Below, one piece after another: positions 1 to 10,907 of a stretch of 64,000 nt of DNA. Origin of the DNA: Salinicola acroporae. GTDB lineage: Bacteria > Pseudomonadota > Gammaproteobacteria > Pseudomonadales > Halomonadaceae. The stretch is taken from positions 231,801 to 295,800 of the forward strand of contig NZ_PZJW01000002.1 of the NCBI RefSeq assembly GCF_003206615.1, given 5' to 3'. The notes below the pieces were generated by a model. That model had not been told where the DNA came from and searched no databases. It saw only the letters and a list, made by a program, of their open reading frames with translations. Position numbers and translations under genes: made by a program. How positions within the stretch are numbered: position 1 is the first letter of the stretch; every line of letters starts with the position of its first letter.

Positions 1-26
1 GCGGCGAGTCCGGAGTGCCCGAACGC

Positions 27-53
27 AAAAAGCCCGGCGATTGCCGGGCTTTA
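27..53 (-). terminator. Rho-independent terminator of rpoH
   Basis: A perfect 8-bp stem (AGCCCGGC / GCCGGGCT, 31-38 and 43-50) with a 4-nt loop is followed on the minus strand by TTTTTGCG. It lies about 70 bp beyond the rpoH stop. A short T-tract on the plus strand could make it bidirectional. Confidence 0.8.
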
Positions 54-121
54 TGCGTCTCTGCCTGAAGCGATGGCCTGCCTGGAGCTTGCCGCCCCCG
101 ATTCATCAGCCCCGGGGTTGC

Positions 122-988
122 CTACGCCGCGATGGTGTCGCCGAGCTGCTGCTTGATCTTCTTCATCGCATTCTTCTCGAGCTGGCGAATACGCTCGGCG
201 GAAACGCCGTAGACATCCGCCAGGTCGTGCAGCGTGGACTTGTGCTCCGAGAGCCAGCGTCGCTGCAGGATATCGCGAGAGCGGTCATCCAGCTCGCTCA
301 GCGCTTCCCGCAGGCGACGCGTATAGTCGGCTTCCCAGTCGTCCGCCTCAAGCTGCGCCGCCGGATCGAAGCTGTGATCCTCGAGGTACTGGGCCGGCGC
401 CTGATAGCTCTGCTCGTCGTCCTCGCCCGGCGAAGCGTCGAAGCCGGCGTCATAGGAAGCCAGCCGGCCCTCCATCTCGCGCACCACCTTGGGCTTGACG
501 TCGAGGTCCTTGGCGATGGCATCGACCTCGTCGTTATTCAACCAGGCCAGACGCTTCTTGGCACTGCGCAGGTTGAAGAACAGCTTGCGCTGGGCCTTGG
601 TAGTGGCGATCTTGACGATCCGCCAGTTGCGCAGTACATACTCGTGGATCTCCGCCTTGATCCAGTGCACCGCGAACGACACCAGACGAACGCCTTGATA
701 CGGATCGAACCGCTTGACCGCCTTCATCAGGCCGACGTTGCCTTCCTGGATCAGGTCCGCCTGGGGCAGACCGTAGCCTGAATAGCTGCGGGCGATGTGA
801 ACGACGAAGCGGAGGTGAGACATGATCAGACGACGAGCCGACTCGAGGTCATCCTCCTCGTGCAGCCGCACGGCAAGGTCATGCTCCTCGTCCGCCGTCA
901 GTATGGGAATGCCGTTGACGGCCTGAATGTAGCCGTTGAGATCGTGCCCCGGGGAAAGATTCCCGATGGATTGAAGACTGGTGCTCAT
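122..988 (-). CDS. rpoH: RNA polymerase sigma-32 (heat-shock) factor RpoH
   Basis: Encodes a 288-residue sigma-70-family factor that directs RNA polymerase to heat-shock promoters. Region 2 occupies roughly residues 50-120. The diagnostic RpoH box QRKLFFNLR is at about 133-141, and a region-4 helix-turn-helix lies near the C-terminus ([13 protein letters not shown]). The open frame extends upstream to 1183, but the ATG at 988 is preceded by GGAG nine bases upstream and gives the usual family length. It follows ftsX on the same strand after a 258-bp gap, which is the conserved ftsYEX-rpoH order. I could not identify a convincing sigma-32 or sigma-70 promoter in that gap. Confidence 0.97.
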   Translation of the reverse strand: MSTSLQSIGNLSPGHDLNGYIQAVNGIPILTADEEHDLAVRLHEEDDLESARRLIMSHLRFVVHIARSYSGYGLPQADLIQEGNVGLMKAVKRFDPYQGVRLVSFAVHWIKAEIHEYVLRNWRIVKIATTKAQRKLFFNLRSAKKRLAWLNNDEVDAIAKDLDVKPKVVREMEGRLASYDAGFDASPGEDDEQSYQAPAQYLEDHSFDPAAQLEADDWEADYTRRLREALSELDDRSRDILQRRWLSEHKSTLHDLADVYGVSAERIRQLEKNAMKKIKQQLGDTIAA

Positions 989-1246
989 GTGCGTTGTCTC
1001 CATGGTTGACGACGTGTCAATGGGGAGAGCCAGTCGGCTCGATCCACCGGAAACACGCCGCAACAGGTTGTTCTGCCTGTTTGCGAGGATACCTGATGAG
1101 ACCCTCAATCTAGACAAAAGTTCAAGAAGTTCGCCAGCCTCGATGACTCGAAAACCCGGCGTCGCCTGGTGGTGGCCCAGCATCCTGGGTGACCTTCTTA
1201 CCGTATTTCGCCCACCTTGACCAGTTTTCGGGCCGCTGCTGCCAAC

Positions 1247-2227
1247 CTAGCGCGGCTTGATGTCCGCCAGATGACGCCCGACGGCCAGCCACGCGCCCAG
1301 CCAGCCCAATAGTGTACTAAAAAGCAGCAGAAAAGCCGAATGAGTGGTGCCCAGGGAGGGCAGCGCGAACTGGGCGCCGTAGCTCTCCGCCAGCGCCGCG
1401 ACGGGTGATGCCAGCCAATTGCCCCCGACGACCAGCATGACCAGCGCCAGGACCCCGCCACCCAGCCCGTACCAAGCGCCGCTATAGAGGAATGGGCGTC
1501 GCACGAACGCGTGGGTGGCACCGATCAAGGTCACTACCTCGATCTCCTGACGCCGACTCTCCACCGCCAGCCTGACCGTGTTGCCAACCACCAGCAGGAC
1601 GCCCAGGCCGAACAACAGCGCCAGTGCCAGCGCGACACGTTGGCCGACCGCCGCCAGTTGCTGAAGCCGATCCAGCCACGCCAGGTCGAGGCGAACCTCG
1701 TCGACGCCATCGAGCGTCTGCAGACGCTGGCTCAGCGACTGCACGGCGGCGGGGTCGGTATTGTAGGGGGTCACCACGACGCTCGCCGGCAGCGGATTGG
1801 TGTCGAGCTGGGAGAGCGCATCCTCGACCCCCAGCGTCTGCTGGAACTCCGCCAGCCCCTCAGCCGCCGTCACCAGGCGAGTCCCCGCAACGCCGCTCTG
1901 CTCGCCGACTTCGGTCGCCAGGCTCATGGCCCGGGATTCATCGACATCGGCGTCGAAATAGACTGTCAGCGTGGCGCTCTCGTCCAGTTCGGCATCGACC
2001 AGGCGCGCGCTATCCAGCGCCAGCCACAAACCCGCGGGCAGGATCAACGCAATGGCGATCGCGAGCATGGTCAGCAATGTCGATATCGGGCGCCTGACCA
2101 GGCGCAGGGCGCTGTCGCTCATCATGGCCCGATGATGCCGCAGCCAGGCCCGGCCGCCGCCGGACGACCGACGCGTGGGCTTTTGGGCACCGCGCCGGGA
2201 GGCGCCGGTGGACTGGCGCTCGCTCAT
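1247..2227 (-). CDS. ftsX: Cell division protein FtsX (ABC-type permease)
   Basis: A 326-residue inner-membrane subunit of the FtsEX complex, which in Gammaproteobacteria activates septal murein hydrolases. An Arg-rich cytoplasmic N-terminus of about 45 residues precedes a first membrane segment (about 48-70). A periplasmic domain of about 130 residues follows, then three further membrane segments at about 200-225, 250-275 and 295-320. The start ATG overlaps the ftsE stop by 4 bp (ATGA at 2224-2227), indicating translational coupling. The N-terminal tail is rich in Arg/Gly/Ser, so its precise extent is the least certain part. Confidence 0.95.
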   Translation of the reverse strand: MSERQSTGASRRGAQKPTRRSSGGGRAWLRHHRAMMSDSALRLVRRPISTLLTMLAIAIALILPAGLWLALDSARLVDAELDESATLTVYFDADVDESRAMSLATEVGEQSGVAGTRLVTAAEGLAEFQQTLGVEDALSQLDTNPLPASVVVTPYNTDPAAVQSLSQRLQTLDGVDEVRLDLAWLDRLQQLAAVGQRVALALALLFGLGVLLVVGNTVRLAVESRRQEIEVVTLIGATHAFVRRPFLYSGAWYGLGGGVLALVMLVVGGNWLASPVAALAESYGAQFALPSLGTTHSAFLLLFSTLLGWLGAWLAVGRHLADIKPR

Positions 2228-2888
2228 GCCGCCTCCCCATCGCCGACGAGACGGCCGTCCCGCAACTTCAGCACCCGGTGGCGCAACCGGGCGATGAGGG
2301 CGAGATCGTGGCTCGCCACCAGTACCGTCGTACCGATGCGATTGAAATCCTCGAACAGCCGCATGATATCGGCGGAGAGCTGGGGGTCGAGATTACCGGT
2401 CGGCTCGTCGGCCAGCAGTAACGCCGGCTTATTGACCACCGCGCGTGCGATGCCCACGCGCTGCTGCTCGCCGGTGGAGAGTTCGATCGGTAGCGCTCGC
2501 TCGCGATGCAGCAGCCCGACCTTGTCCAGCGCGGCCCGCACGCGCCTGCCGGCATCGATGGGCTCGACGCCCTGAATGGTCAACGGCAGCGCGACGTTGG
2601 CAAAGATATCGCGATCGAACAGCAACTGATGATCCTGGAAGACGACGCCGATCTGACGCCGGTAGTAGGGAACCTGACTGATATGCAACCGATCCAGATC
2701 GTGGCCGGCGACCAGCACCCGGCCTCGCGAGGGACGCTCGAGCCGCATGATCAGCCGCAGCAGCGAGCTCTTGCCAGCACCGGAGTGACCGGTGAGGAAG
2801 AGCATCTCGCCGCGCTCGACCCGGAAATTGATATCGGCCAACGCCTCGAAACGACCACCGTAGCGCTTGCCGACGTGCTCGAACGCGA

Positions 2889-2892
<4 letters not shown>
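2224..2892 (-). CDS. ftsE: Cell division ATP-binding protein FtsE
   Basis: A 222-residue ABC ATPase partnering FtsX. Walker A GHSGAGKSS is at residues 35-43, the signature LSTGEQQ at 138-144, and Walker B followed by the catalytic Glu (LLADEPTG) near 159-166. The length matches the family. The ATG overlaps the ftsY stop by 4 bp and the stop overlaps ftsX by 4 bp, so ftsY-ftsE-ftsX are translationally coupled. The protein lacks membrane segments and acts at the inner face of the septal membrane. Confidence 0.97.
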
Positions 2893-4370
<1,478 letters not shown>

Positions 4371-4498
4371 GGATGGCTTCACTGCTGAAAAGCCGTGCTC
4401 GCGCCACTCATCAGTGTCGATCGTCACGGCTTCGGAGAATATCGTTATCGAGAGCTCATCCTATCACCGCGAGTGTTGCGGGGGTACAATTGCGCGCC
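4371..4498. promoter_or_regulatory. Divergent ftsY / rsmD promoter region
   Basis: This 128-bp spacer separates divergent genes and must hold both promoters. A TACAAT hexamer (4485-4490) is a good -10 for rsmD but has no clear -35. If used, it would start transcription within a few bases of the rsmD ATG, implying a nearly leaderless mRNA. No equally good box was seen for ftsY. Confidence 0.35.
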
Positions 4499-5131
4499 AT
4501 GAATCGACGCCGCCCACGCCGGGTTTCCGACAGCGCTCGCTCGCGCCAGCCCTCTCAAGCCACCGCTCGCGGTGGCCGTGGCCAGTTGCGCCTGATAGGC
4601 GGCGAATTTCGTCGCCGCAAGCTGTCGATACCGGATAGCCCCGGCCTGCGCCCGACACCGGACCGGGTGCGCGAGACCCTGTTCAACTGGCTGGCTTTCG
4701 ATATTGCCGGACGGCAGGTGCTGGATCTCTACGCGGGCACCGGCGCACTCGGCCTGGAAGCGTTGTCGCGAGGGGCGGCCCAGACCACGTTCGTCGAATC
4801 CACCGCCCCGGTGGCCAAGGCGCTGGAAGCGAATATCGCCATGCTGGGCGCCGCCGGAGACGTCGTCGGAATCCCCGTCGAACGGTTCCTGGCGACGACG
4901 CCCAACCGGTTCGATCTCGTCTTTCTCGACCCCCCTTTCCGCCAGGGGCTTGCCACGAAGACCTGCCTCGACCTCGAACTGGGCGGTTGGCTGGCGTCCG
5001 ACGCGGTCGTCTATGTCGAGACGGAACACGAGCTCGTCTGGTCCCCGCCGACGCCTTGGCAACTACATCGCGAAATCGTGGCGGGAGACAGTCATGGGCG
5101 GCTTTTCAGACGTCAACCCGATGCCGGCTGA
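4499..5131 (+). CDS. rsmD: 16S rRNA (guanine-966-N2)-methyltransferase RsmD
   Basis: A 210-residue SAM-dependent methyltransferase that modifies G966 of 16S rRNA. SAM-binding motif I DLYAGTGALG is at residues 76-85, and the N2-guanine motif DPPF at 144-147. The N-terminus is basic (MNRRRPRR), as expected for an rRNA enzyme. The reading frame is open from 4373, but the ATG at 4499 gives the family length. The divergent ftsY-rsmD arrangement is standard in Gammaproteobacteria. In many relatives coaD follows rsmD; here zapB follows. Confidence 0.94.
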   Translation: MNRRRPRRVSDSARSRQPSQATARGGRGQLRLIGGEFRRRKLSIPDSPGLRPTPDRVRETLFNWLAFDIAGRQVLDLYAGTGALGLEALSRGAAQTTFVESTAPVAKALEANIAMLGAAGDVVGIPVERFLATTPNRFDLVFLDPPFRQGLATKTCLDLELGGWLASDAVVYVETEHELVWSPPTPWQLHREIVAGDSHGRLFRRQPDAG

Positions 5132-5241
5132 CGTCGCCACTTCGAGACGCTTGTCGCCGGCCTCGGCGCCACGTAGGCTGCGGCCATCGAACCAGCGGCC
5201 ATGCCTCGGGAACGAGTCACGAACTTTCAAGGAGAGTAGAG

Positions 5242-5445
5242 ATGAATGGTGAAATCTTCGCCAAACTGGAACAGAAGATTCAGGATGCCGTCGACAGCAT
5301 CGAGATGCTGAAGATGGAGAATGAAGAACTCAAGGCGGAGAATGCGCGCTTCCAGCAGGAGCGCGAGGAGTGGGAACAGCGCCTCGGAGGGTTGCTCGAC
5401 AAGCTGCAATCGCTTGACAGCGCCTCCACCAGCGACAACGGCTGA
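5242..5445 (+). CDS. zapB: Cell division factor ZapB
   Basis: Encodes a 67-residue, almost entirely coiled-coil protein. The heptad-like run from about residue 5 to 58 is rich in Glu, Lys, Leu and Ile, and the MNGEIFAKLEQ N-terminus is typical of ZapB. ZapB stabilises the Z-ring by linking it to the nucleoid through ZapA/MatP. The start has an excellent AAGGAGAG ribosome site 7-10 bases upstream. The 110 bp between rsmD and zapB show no terminator, so co-transcription is possible. Confidence 0.85.
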   Translation: MNGEIFAKLEQKIQDAVDSIEMLKMENEELKAENARFQQEREEWEQRLGGLLDKLQSLDSASTSDNG

Positions 5446-5569
5446 GACGGCGGCACGGGGCGACCGGCACAGGCCGTCCCGCGCAGCAACCCGTCCACCG
5501 CTGCCTCTCCATCCGGGGCACCCTGCCAAGTTGCCCTCGCGTCCGACCGGGCATCCTCGATCGATCGCG

Positions 5570-6064
5570 TCAGACCAGATCCCGCGACATCAGCAGCGCA
5601 TCCTCTCCACGTCCATCGTCACGGCGGTAGTAACCGCGACGCTGGCCATCGATCCTGAAGCCGGCACGCTCATACAGTCTCCGCGCCGCCAGGTTCGATT
5701 CCCGCAGTTCCAGCAGCAGGCGCTCGGCCCCCCGGGTACGGGCGCATCGCATCACCCACTCTAGCATTTTCCATGCCAGGCCTTGGCGTCGCGCATCGGG
5801 CAGCACGCAGATCGACTGCAGTTCGGCGTCAAAAGGCAGATAGGCCAGGATGGCGACGGCCCACAGCGTGCTGTCGTCGGCCGATCGAATGCCCCAGACC
5901 GAATACCCGTCGTCCCTCAACGCCGCTTCCAGCAGCGCTTCCGACCAGGCGTCATCGTTGGCCCGACGCTCGAACGCCATCAACGCCGGCAGGTCGTCGG
6001 CGCCGAGCCGGACCGGAGTGGCTCCGCCAGGGGAGGCCTCGGAAGGAAAAGCGTCGATAGGCAT
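5570..6064 (-). CDS. rimI: Ribosomal-protein-alanine N-acetyltransferase RimI-like (GNAT)
   Basis: A 164-residue GNAT acetyltransferase, predicted to acetylate the N-terminus of ribosomal protein S18. The acetyl-CoA loop appears as ILPDARRQGLAW-like sequence near residues 95-105 (here VLPDARRQGLAWKML). The C-terminal LLELRESNLAARRLYERAGF block is characteristic of RimI. The frame is open to 6196; the ATG at 6064 is chosen because it removes a low-complexity N-terminus. It lies 55 bp downstream of a holD-like gene, repeating the holD-rimI pairing of Gammaproteobacteria, which supports the RimI call. Confidence 0.85.
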   Translation of the reverse strand: MPIDAFPSEASPGGATPVRLGADDLPALMAFERRANDDAWSEALLEAALRDDGYSVWGIRSADDSTLWAVAILAYLPFDAELQSICVLPDARRQGLAWKMLEWVMRCARTRGAERLLLELRESNLAARRLYERAGFRIDGQRRGYYRRDDGRGEDALLMSRDLV

Positions 6065-6119
6065 GGGCGTGACTCGAGGAGGATCGTTCCAGCTCTCCGG
6101 TTCCGGCAGGCGGGAGCTG

Positions 6120-6986
6120 CTATTCGGGGGAGGCCAAGCCCTGGCGCCAGGCGCTTCCCGCCGCCTGCAGCAAGGGCCAGCACTCACGCTTGGCATTGGC
6201 CGAACCCAGCATGTCGTCGGGGTGCGGCAGGCGATGGCAGGTCCAATCGCTCTCGTCCGCCGAATCGCTCAGCAGCGACGACCAGATCTCGTCGCCGACG
6301 GCGATGGCGCCGTCGATTTTCATGCCGTGGCGATGCGCCTGCCCGGCGCAGAAGACCTGGATACCTTCACGCGCCTCATCGGTGGGATCGCTGGCCGGCA
6401 GGTCCATCAACGGCCAGGTCAGACGCGACAGCGGCGTTCCACCGGCGGGCATGCCGGCACTCTGCAGCATCTGCCCCAGCAGCGCCTGCCCCGCGGCGGA
6501 GATCGGCCGCTCGCCGGGAAGCAGCAGCCACCAACGCTCACCGATGACCGCGAGCGACAAGGTGAACCGAAGCGGTTCGGCAGCGGGCACGACATTCTTG
6601 GCAACGTCCACGGGGGGCTGCCCGTCCCCGGAGACCGTTGGCGCCGAGAAGACCGCCGTGTCGGGATCGGCAGTGCGGTCGGGAGACGGCCGCGGCGATT
6701 CGATCCGGGGCGCGTCTTCGCCGAGCAGGGCCCTGGCGCGCGACAGCGGCGCCGCGGCCTGTTGCGTCGGCGACGCATCGGCGACGGGCCGGTCGCGCTC
6801 GACCGGTCGTGCCGGCGTCTCCAGCAACGCCTGCAGCCGCTGTCCCGGCGCCGGTTTTTCCGGCTCGGTAGCAACTTCCCATTCGACCTGCTCGGTCGGT
6901 TTGGCATTGACGAAGCGATACCGCGAGGCCCAGGTGGCGATCCCCATGGCCTCGAGATACTGCAGCCGCTGCGGATCGCCGATCAC
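6120..6986 (-). CDS. holD: DNA polymerase III psi subunit-like protein (long HolD type)
   Basis: A 288-residue protein starting at a GTG that overlaps the upstream BolA-family stop (GTGA, 6983-6986). The N-terminus contains YLEAMGIATWASR, which resembles the chi-binding LQQLGITQW segment of E. coli HolD. The central 100 residues are Pro/Ala/Arg-rich and look disordered. The last 130 residues form a compact domain with WWLLLPGERP and ICVFC-like segments. E. coli psi is about 137 residues; the much longer Pseudomonas-type psi is the closer precedent. Adjacency to rimI is the strongest support. An ATG at 7046 would enlarge the overlap to 64 bp. Confidence 0.65.
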   Translation of the reverse strand: MIGDPQRLQYLEAMGIATWASRYRFVNAKPTEQVEWEVATEPEKPAPGQRLQALLETPARPVERDRPVADASPTQQAAAPLSRARALLGEDAPRIESPRPSPDRTADPDTAVFSAPTVSGDGQPPVDVAKNVVPAAEPLRFTLSLAVIGERWWLLLPGERPISAAGQALLGQMLQSAGMPAGGTPLSRLTWPLMDLPASDPTDEAREGIQVFCAGQAHRHGMKIDGAIAVGDEIWSSLLSDSADESDWTCHRLPHPDDMLGSANAKRECWPLLQAAGSAWRQGLASPE

Positions 6987-7294
6987 TGGCCGCCCCCGCC
7001 GCGACAGTGGGGCGAATCCGGGCGTACGCCGCCACGGGTCGACCACTGTTGCGGCGTGTAGAGATGCAGTGCCAGCGCATGGACAGGGCCGGCGAGTTCA
7101 TCGGCGAGCAGGCTGTAGATCAACTGGTGGCGCTTGACCGGCATCAGCCCGGCGAATCGATCCGACACCAGCGTCACCTTGAAGTGGGTTTCTGAATCCG
7201 GTGGCACATGATGCATGTGGCTCTCGTTCTCGACCGTCATCTCGACCGGCTCGAGCGTCGCGAGTTTCTCTTCGATACGTGCCTGAACACTCAT
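6983..7294 (-). CDS. BolA family protein
   Basis: A 103-residue BolA-fold protein. BolA proteins bind monothiol glutaredoxin [2Fe-2S] centres and take part in iron-sulfur handling and stress morphology. The family core is clear: ESHMHHVPPDSETHFKV followed by RHQLIYSLLADEL and a VHALALHLYTP strand. The ATG at 7294 has an AGGAGG ribosome site six bases upstream; the open frame continues to 7450 but without support. The C-terminal 15 residues are Gly/Arg-rich. It overlaps the following holD-like gene. Confidence 0.9.
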   Translation of the reverse strand: MSVQARIEEKLATLEPVEMTVENESHMHHVPPDSETHFKVTLVSDRFAGLMPVKRHQLIYSLLADELAGPVHALALHLYTPQQWSTRGGVRPDSPHCRGGGGQ

Positions 7295-7330
7295 GACAGT
7301 TCCTCCTGAACCAACCGGATCATTGTAACG

Positions 7331-7364
7331 CCTTGCTCGGGGATTGGGTGAGCCTCGAGCAAGG
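7331..7364 (-). terminator. Hairpin after the MFS gene
   Basis: A perfect 9-bp inverted repeat (CCTTGCTCG / CGAGCAAGG) with a 16-nt loop starts two bases beyond the MFS stop codon. There is no T-run, so it may stabilise a transcript end rather than act as a full intrinsic terminator. Confidence 0.35.
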
Positions 7365-7365
7365 C

Positions 7366-8754
7366 TCAGCGCCGAAGGCCCTTGGCGGCCATCGGCGTGC
7401 GATAGAGGCTCAATGCCAGTGCGATCGACACCGATGCGCATCCTACCCACAGCGACAGCGTGAGCGAACCGAACGAGAGACCGAGGATCAGCCCGACCAA
7501 GGCCGTACCCAGCGACTGCCCGAAGGTGCGTACCGAGGCCAGCACGCCGGAGGCGTTGGCGCTGAGATCAACCGACACGCTACCGATCATCTCGCGATTG
7601 TTGGGCGCCTGGAACAGGCCGTAACCCACCCCGCAGAGCGCGGTGCGCCAGATCACGTCGAGGTAGCTCGAGTCGGCGTCAAGGCCGGTCAACGCCAGCA
7701 TGCCGAGCAGGAACAACCCCAGACCGGTCGAGCTGATCAGCGCCGGGTTGCCCTTGTCAGCCAGGCGCCCTGCCAGCGGCCCGATGATCATGATCACCAG
7801 CGGCCAGGGCGTAAACAGCACCGCCGACATGATTGGCGAGACGCCCATGACGGTCTGGTAGAGAAAGGGCAGCCCCACGAACGCCACGCCCTGGGCCAGG
7901 AAGGCGAACATCGACACCACCGCAGCGAACGAGAAGCGCGGCTCGACGAACAATGCCAGCGGCACCAGCGGCCTGGCGACATGACGCTGGCGATAAACGA
8001 ATCCCACCAGACAGATCACGCTGAGTGCCAGCGTCGCCAGGGCCAGCACACCGCCCTCCCCGTGGCCGAACTGATCCAGCGCAAAGACGCTGCCGCTGAG
8101 CATGACGATCGACATCAGCGCGCCCCAGATATCGATCCGCCCCGGAATCGCCTTCTCCCGCGGCAAGGCGCGAACCCCGAGCGTCAGCGCCAGCAGCCCG
8201 ATCGGCACGTTGATCGCGAATAGCCACGGCCAGCTCGCCAGGTGCAGGATCAGCCCCCCCAGCGATGGCCCGGCGGCGATGCCGAACGCCACCGTCAGCG
8301 CACTCAGCCCGATGGCCGACCCCAGCAGACGGGTAGGAAAGATGATGCGATAGAGCGATGGTCCGATGCTCAGCATCGCAGCGGCGCCGATCGCCTGCAG
8401 CCCCCGCATCACCAGCAAAAATTCGAACGAACGGGCCAGCGCACAGCCCAGCGACGCCACGGTGAAGACCGCCAGCCCGCCGATATAGAGCCGATGACGC
8501 CCGACGCGTCGACTCACCGCGGCGAAGGTCAACAGGAGCGCCGCCGTCACCAGTTGATAGACGTTGGCGATCCAGATCGATTCGGCGCCGCTGATCGCCA
8601 GCTCCTTGGCCAGCGTGGGAAGGGCAATGTTGACGATGCCGTTGTCCAGCACGGCCATCTGGGTGCCGGTGATCATCGCCAGCAGCGCCAGCTTGCGTTC
8701 ACGTCCGGGGAGACCGTCGTCCCCCGGCCGCTCCTCGAATAGTCGCTTCAGCAT
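7366..8754 (-). CDS. MFS transporter, DHA2 (EmrB/QacA-like) drug exporter family
   Basis: A 462-residue major-facilitator protein with about 12-14 hydrophobic segments. Motif AVLDNGIVNIALPTLA in the first segment is characteristic of the DHA2 (14-TMS) proton-coupled drug exporters. It is followed by a conserved VYQLVTAALLL segment, RVGRHRLYIGG (loop 2-3 motif A) and the motif-C-like GLSALTVAFGIAAGPSLGGLIL. Likely function is export of toxic or amphiphilic compounds across the inner membrane. No periplasmic adaptor or outer-membrane partner is adjacent, so substrate and tripartite assembly remain unknown. The downstream BolA-family gene is co-directional, 71 bp away. Confidence 0.85.
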   Translation of the reverse strand: MLKRLFEERPGDDGLPGRERKLALLAMITGTQMAVLDNGIVNIALPTLAKELAISGAESIWIANVYQLVTAALLLTFAAVSRRVGRHRLYIGGLAVFTVASLGCALARSFEFLLVMRGLQAIGAAAMLSIGPSLYRIIFPTRLLGSAIGLSALTVAFGIAAGPSLGGLILHLASWPWLFAINVPIGLLALTLGVRALPREKAIPGRIDIWGALMSIVMLSGSVFALDQFGHGEGGVLALATLALSVICLVGFVYRQRHVARPLVPLALFVEPRFSFAAVVSMFAFLAQGVAFVGLPFLYQTVMGVSPIMSAVLFTPWPLVIMIIGPLAGRLADKGNPALISSTGLGLFLLGMLALTGLDADSSYLDVIWRTALCGVGYGLFQAPNNREMIGSVSVDLSANASGVLASVRTFGQSLGTALVGLILGLSFGSLTLSLWVGCASVSIALALSLYRTPMAAKGLRR

Positions 8755-8800
8755 GGGCTGAAGAAGCGCTGAGCATCGCCCTCGAGTGACATCCGCAACC

Positions 8801-9187
8801 TCACTCCTCGTCGGTCTCCATCAGCAGTTCGTCGTCGACTTCGGAGGTTTCCAGCTCGGCTTCGTCATCGAGGTCCACCGCCAGATAGCTGTGTTCCAGG
8901 GTGAGAAACGTCTCGAACAGCGCCCAGTCCAGGCTCTCCGGCCACTGGCGTTCATCCTCCTCCCACGCTCGCAGCTCGGTCTCGAGGATGTCGTAGTAGC
9001 GCTCTCCGACATAGGCCTGCAGGGCTTCCGGCGTATCCATCTCGGGGATGAGATAGACGGTATTCTCGCCAGCGATGTCGTCGAGCGTCAGGTCGTCTTC
9101 ACCGACTGTCGGCTCCAACGAGTTGACCCAGTCGACGAACGCCTGGGTCGGCTTGACGCTCAGCGCGGAACGGTTGAGCAGCTTCAT
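8801..9187 (-). CDS. Conserved acidic protein of unknown function
   Basis: A 128-residue, strongly acidic protein without signal peptide or membrane segment. The N-terminal half (KLLNRSALSVKPTQAFVDWV) is followed by a TVYLIPEMDTPEAL block and a conserved-looking Trp-rich stretch (LRAWEEDERQWPESLDW). It ends in a Glu/Asp-rich tail. This looks like the small hypothetical protein often seen in Gammaproteobacteria, but I do not know a function. Start ATG at 9187 has AGAGGTG upstream. It follows lysS by about 165 bp on the same strand. Confidence 0.75.
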   Translation of the reverse strand: MKLLNRSALSVKPTQAFVDWVNSLEPTVGEDDLTLDDIAGENTVYLIPEMDTPEALQAYVGERYYDILETELRAWEEDERQWPESLDWALFETFLTLEHSYLAVDLDDEAELETSEVDDELLMETDEE

Positions 9188-9352
9188 CGGTGTCACCTCT
9201 TCTTGGGAACCGCACGGGGTCGGCGGAATTCGAACCGCAGCCATTATGGGCGCTCGCTGCGCCCCTGACCAATAACTCTTGTCCGGCTGCACCGCGAGCC
9301 GCGACTGCAAGCCTCAACAGAAACGCAACGTTCGCAAGCTCGTAGCTCCGTA

Positions 9353-10882
9353 TTATTCCGGGCGCATCGCCGGGAACAGCAGCACATCGCGGATCGACGG
9401 GCTGTCGGTCAGCAGCATCACCAGCCGGTCGATGCCGATACCCTCGCCTGCAGTGGGCGGCATGCCGTACTCCAGCGCGCGCACGTAGTCGGCATCGTAG
9501 TACATCGCCTCGAGATCGCCGGCATCCTTCTCGGCGGCCTGGGCGGCGAAGCGCTCGGCCTGGTCCTCGGCATCATTGAGCTCGGAGAAGCCGTTGGCGA
9601 TCTCGCGCCCACCGACGAAGAACTCGAACCGGTCGGTGACATGGGGATTGGTATCGTTGCGTCGCGCCAGCGGACTGACCTCGGCCGGATACTCGGTGAT
9701 GAAGGTCGGCTGATCGAGCCTGGCTTCGGCGACCTCCTCGAATATCTCGGTCTGCAGCTTGCCCAGCCCCCAGCTTGGCTTGGTCGCGATGCCCAGGCGC
9801 TCGCAGGTCGCCCTGGCGGCGTCGAGGGTATCGATATCCGCTTCGCCCAGCCCGTCGCCATGCTCCAGTATCGACTGGCGCAGGGTCAGGCGGCGGAACG
9901 GCTGGCCCAGGTCGTAGTCAGTGCCCTGGTAGGTGACGGTGGTCGTGCCCAGCACCTGCTCGGCCGCGTCGCGGATCATCGCCTCGGTCAAGTCGAGCAG
10001 GTCGCGATAGTCGGCGTAGGCCCAGTAGAACTCGAGCATGGTGAATTCGGGATTGTGCCGCGTCGACAGGCCTTCGTTGCGGAAGTTGCGGTTGATCTCG
10101 AACACCCGCTCGAAGCCGCCGACGACCAGGCGCTTGAGGTAGAGCTCCGGTGCGATGCGCAGGTACATGTCGATATCCAGCGCATTGTGGTGCGTGGTGA
10201 ACGGTCGCGCCGTGGCACCGCCGGGGATCGGCTGCAGCATCGGCGTCTCGACCTCCATGAAACCCCGCTCGACCATGAACCGGCGGATCGCGGCGATGAC
10301 GCCGGAGCGCACCTCGAATACCCGCCGCGACTGCGGGTTCATGATCAGGTCGACGTAGCGCTGGCGGTAGCGCGCCTCGAGATCGGTCAGGCCGTGAAAC
10401 TTGTCCGGCAGCGGACGCAGGCTCTTGGTCAGCAGCTTCGCCTCGACCAGCATCACGTAGAGATCGCCCTTGCCGGACTTGTGCACCGGGCCGCGGCCGG
10501 CAACGATATCGCCGATATCCCAGCTCTGGATGTCTTCCAGCAACTCGGCGGGGAGTCCCTTCTTGTCGACGTAGAACTGGATCTGGCCGGAAGCGTCCTG
10601 GATCACCACGAACGGCCCGCGCTTGCGCATGATGCGGCCGGCAACGGCAGCCTGGCGGTCGAGCGCCTCGAGCTCGGGCTTCTCCTTGTCGCCCAGCTCC
10701 GCCTGCAGGTCCGCCGCCAGACTGTCGCGTCGGAAATCGTTGGGGAAAGCGCTGCCGCCCTGCTCCGCCGCACGTTCGCGGCGGGCCGCCAGCTTGCCAC
10801 GGCGCTCCGCGATCAGCCGATTTTCTTCCTGGGCTTCATGCTGTGCATCGGAAGGAGATTGCGGGTTGTCCTGGTTCGCCAT
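9353..10882 (-). CDS. lysS: Lysyl-tRNA synthetase, class II
   Basis: A 509-residue class II aminoacyl-tRNA synthetase that charges tRNA-Lys. An N-terminal extension of about 50 charged residues precedes the OB-fold anticodon-binding domain ([18 protein letters not shown]). Motif 2 is visible as [18 protein letters not shown] and motif 3 as [13 protein letters not shown] near the C-terminus. Length is normal for bacterial LysRS. prfB lies upstream on the same strand, as in Pseudomonas, but the two are separated by 195 bp containing a tandem repeat array. Confidence 0.98.
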   Translation of the reverse strand: MANQDNPQSPSDAQHEAQEENRLIAERRGKLAARRERAAEQGGSAFPNDFRRDSLAADLQAELGDKEKPELEALDRQAAVAGRIMRKRGPFVVIQDASGQIQFYVDKKGLPAELLEDIQSWDIGDIVAGRGPVHKSGKGDLYVMLVEAKLLTKSLRPLPDKFHGLTDLEARYRQRYVDLIMNPQSRRVFEVRSGVIAAIRRFMVERGFMEVETPMLQPIPGGATARPFTTHHNALDIDMYLRIAPELYLKRLVVGGFERVFEINRNFRNEGLSTRHNPEFTMLEFYWAYADYRDLLDLTEAMIRDAAEQVLGTTTVTYQGTDYDLGQPFRRLTLRQSILEHGDGLGEADIDTLDAARATCERLGIATKPSWGLGKLQTEIFEEVAEARLDQPTFITEYPAEVSPLARRNDTNPHVTDRFEFFVGGREIANGFSELNDAEDQAERFAAQAAEKDAGDLEAMYYDADYVRALEYGMPPTAGEGIGIDRLVMLLTDSPSIRDVLLFPAMRPE

Positions 10883-10907
10883 GTCGTCGCCTGTCGAAAA
10901 GAAAATT

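Noticed and set aside
5690..5712. GTTCGATTCCC, resembling a tRNA T-loop
   Set aside because: It lies inside the rimI-like gene and there are no matching acceptor, D or anticodon arms around it.
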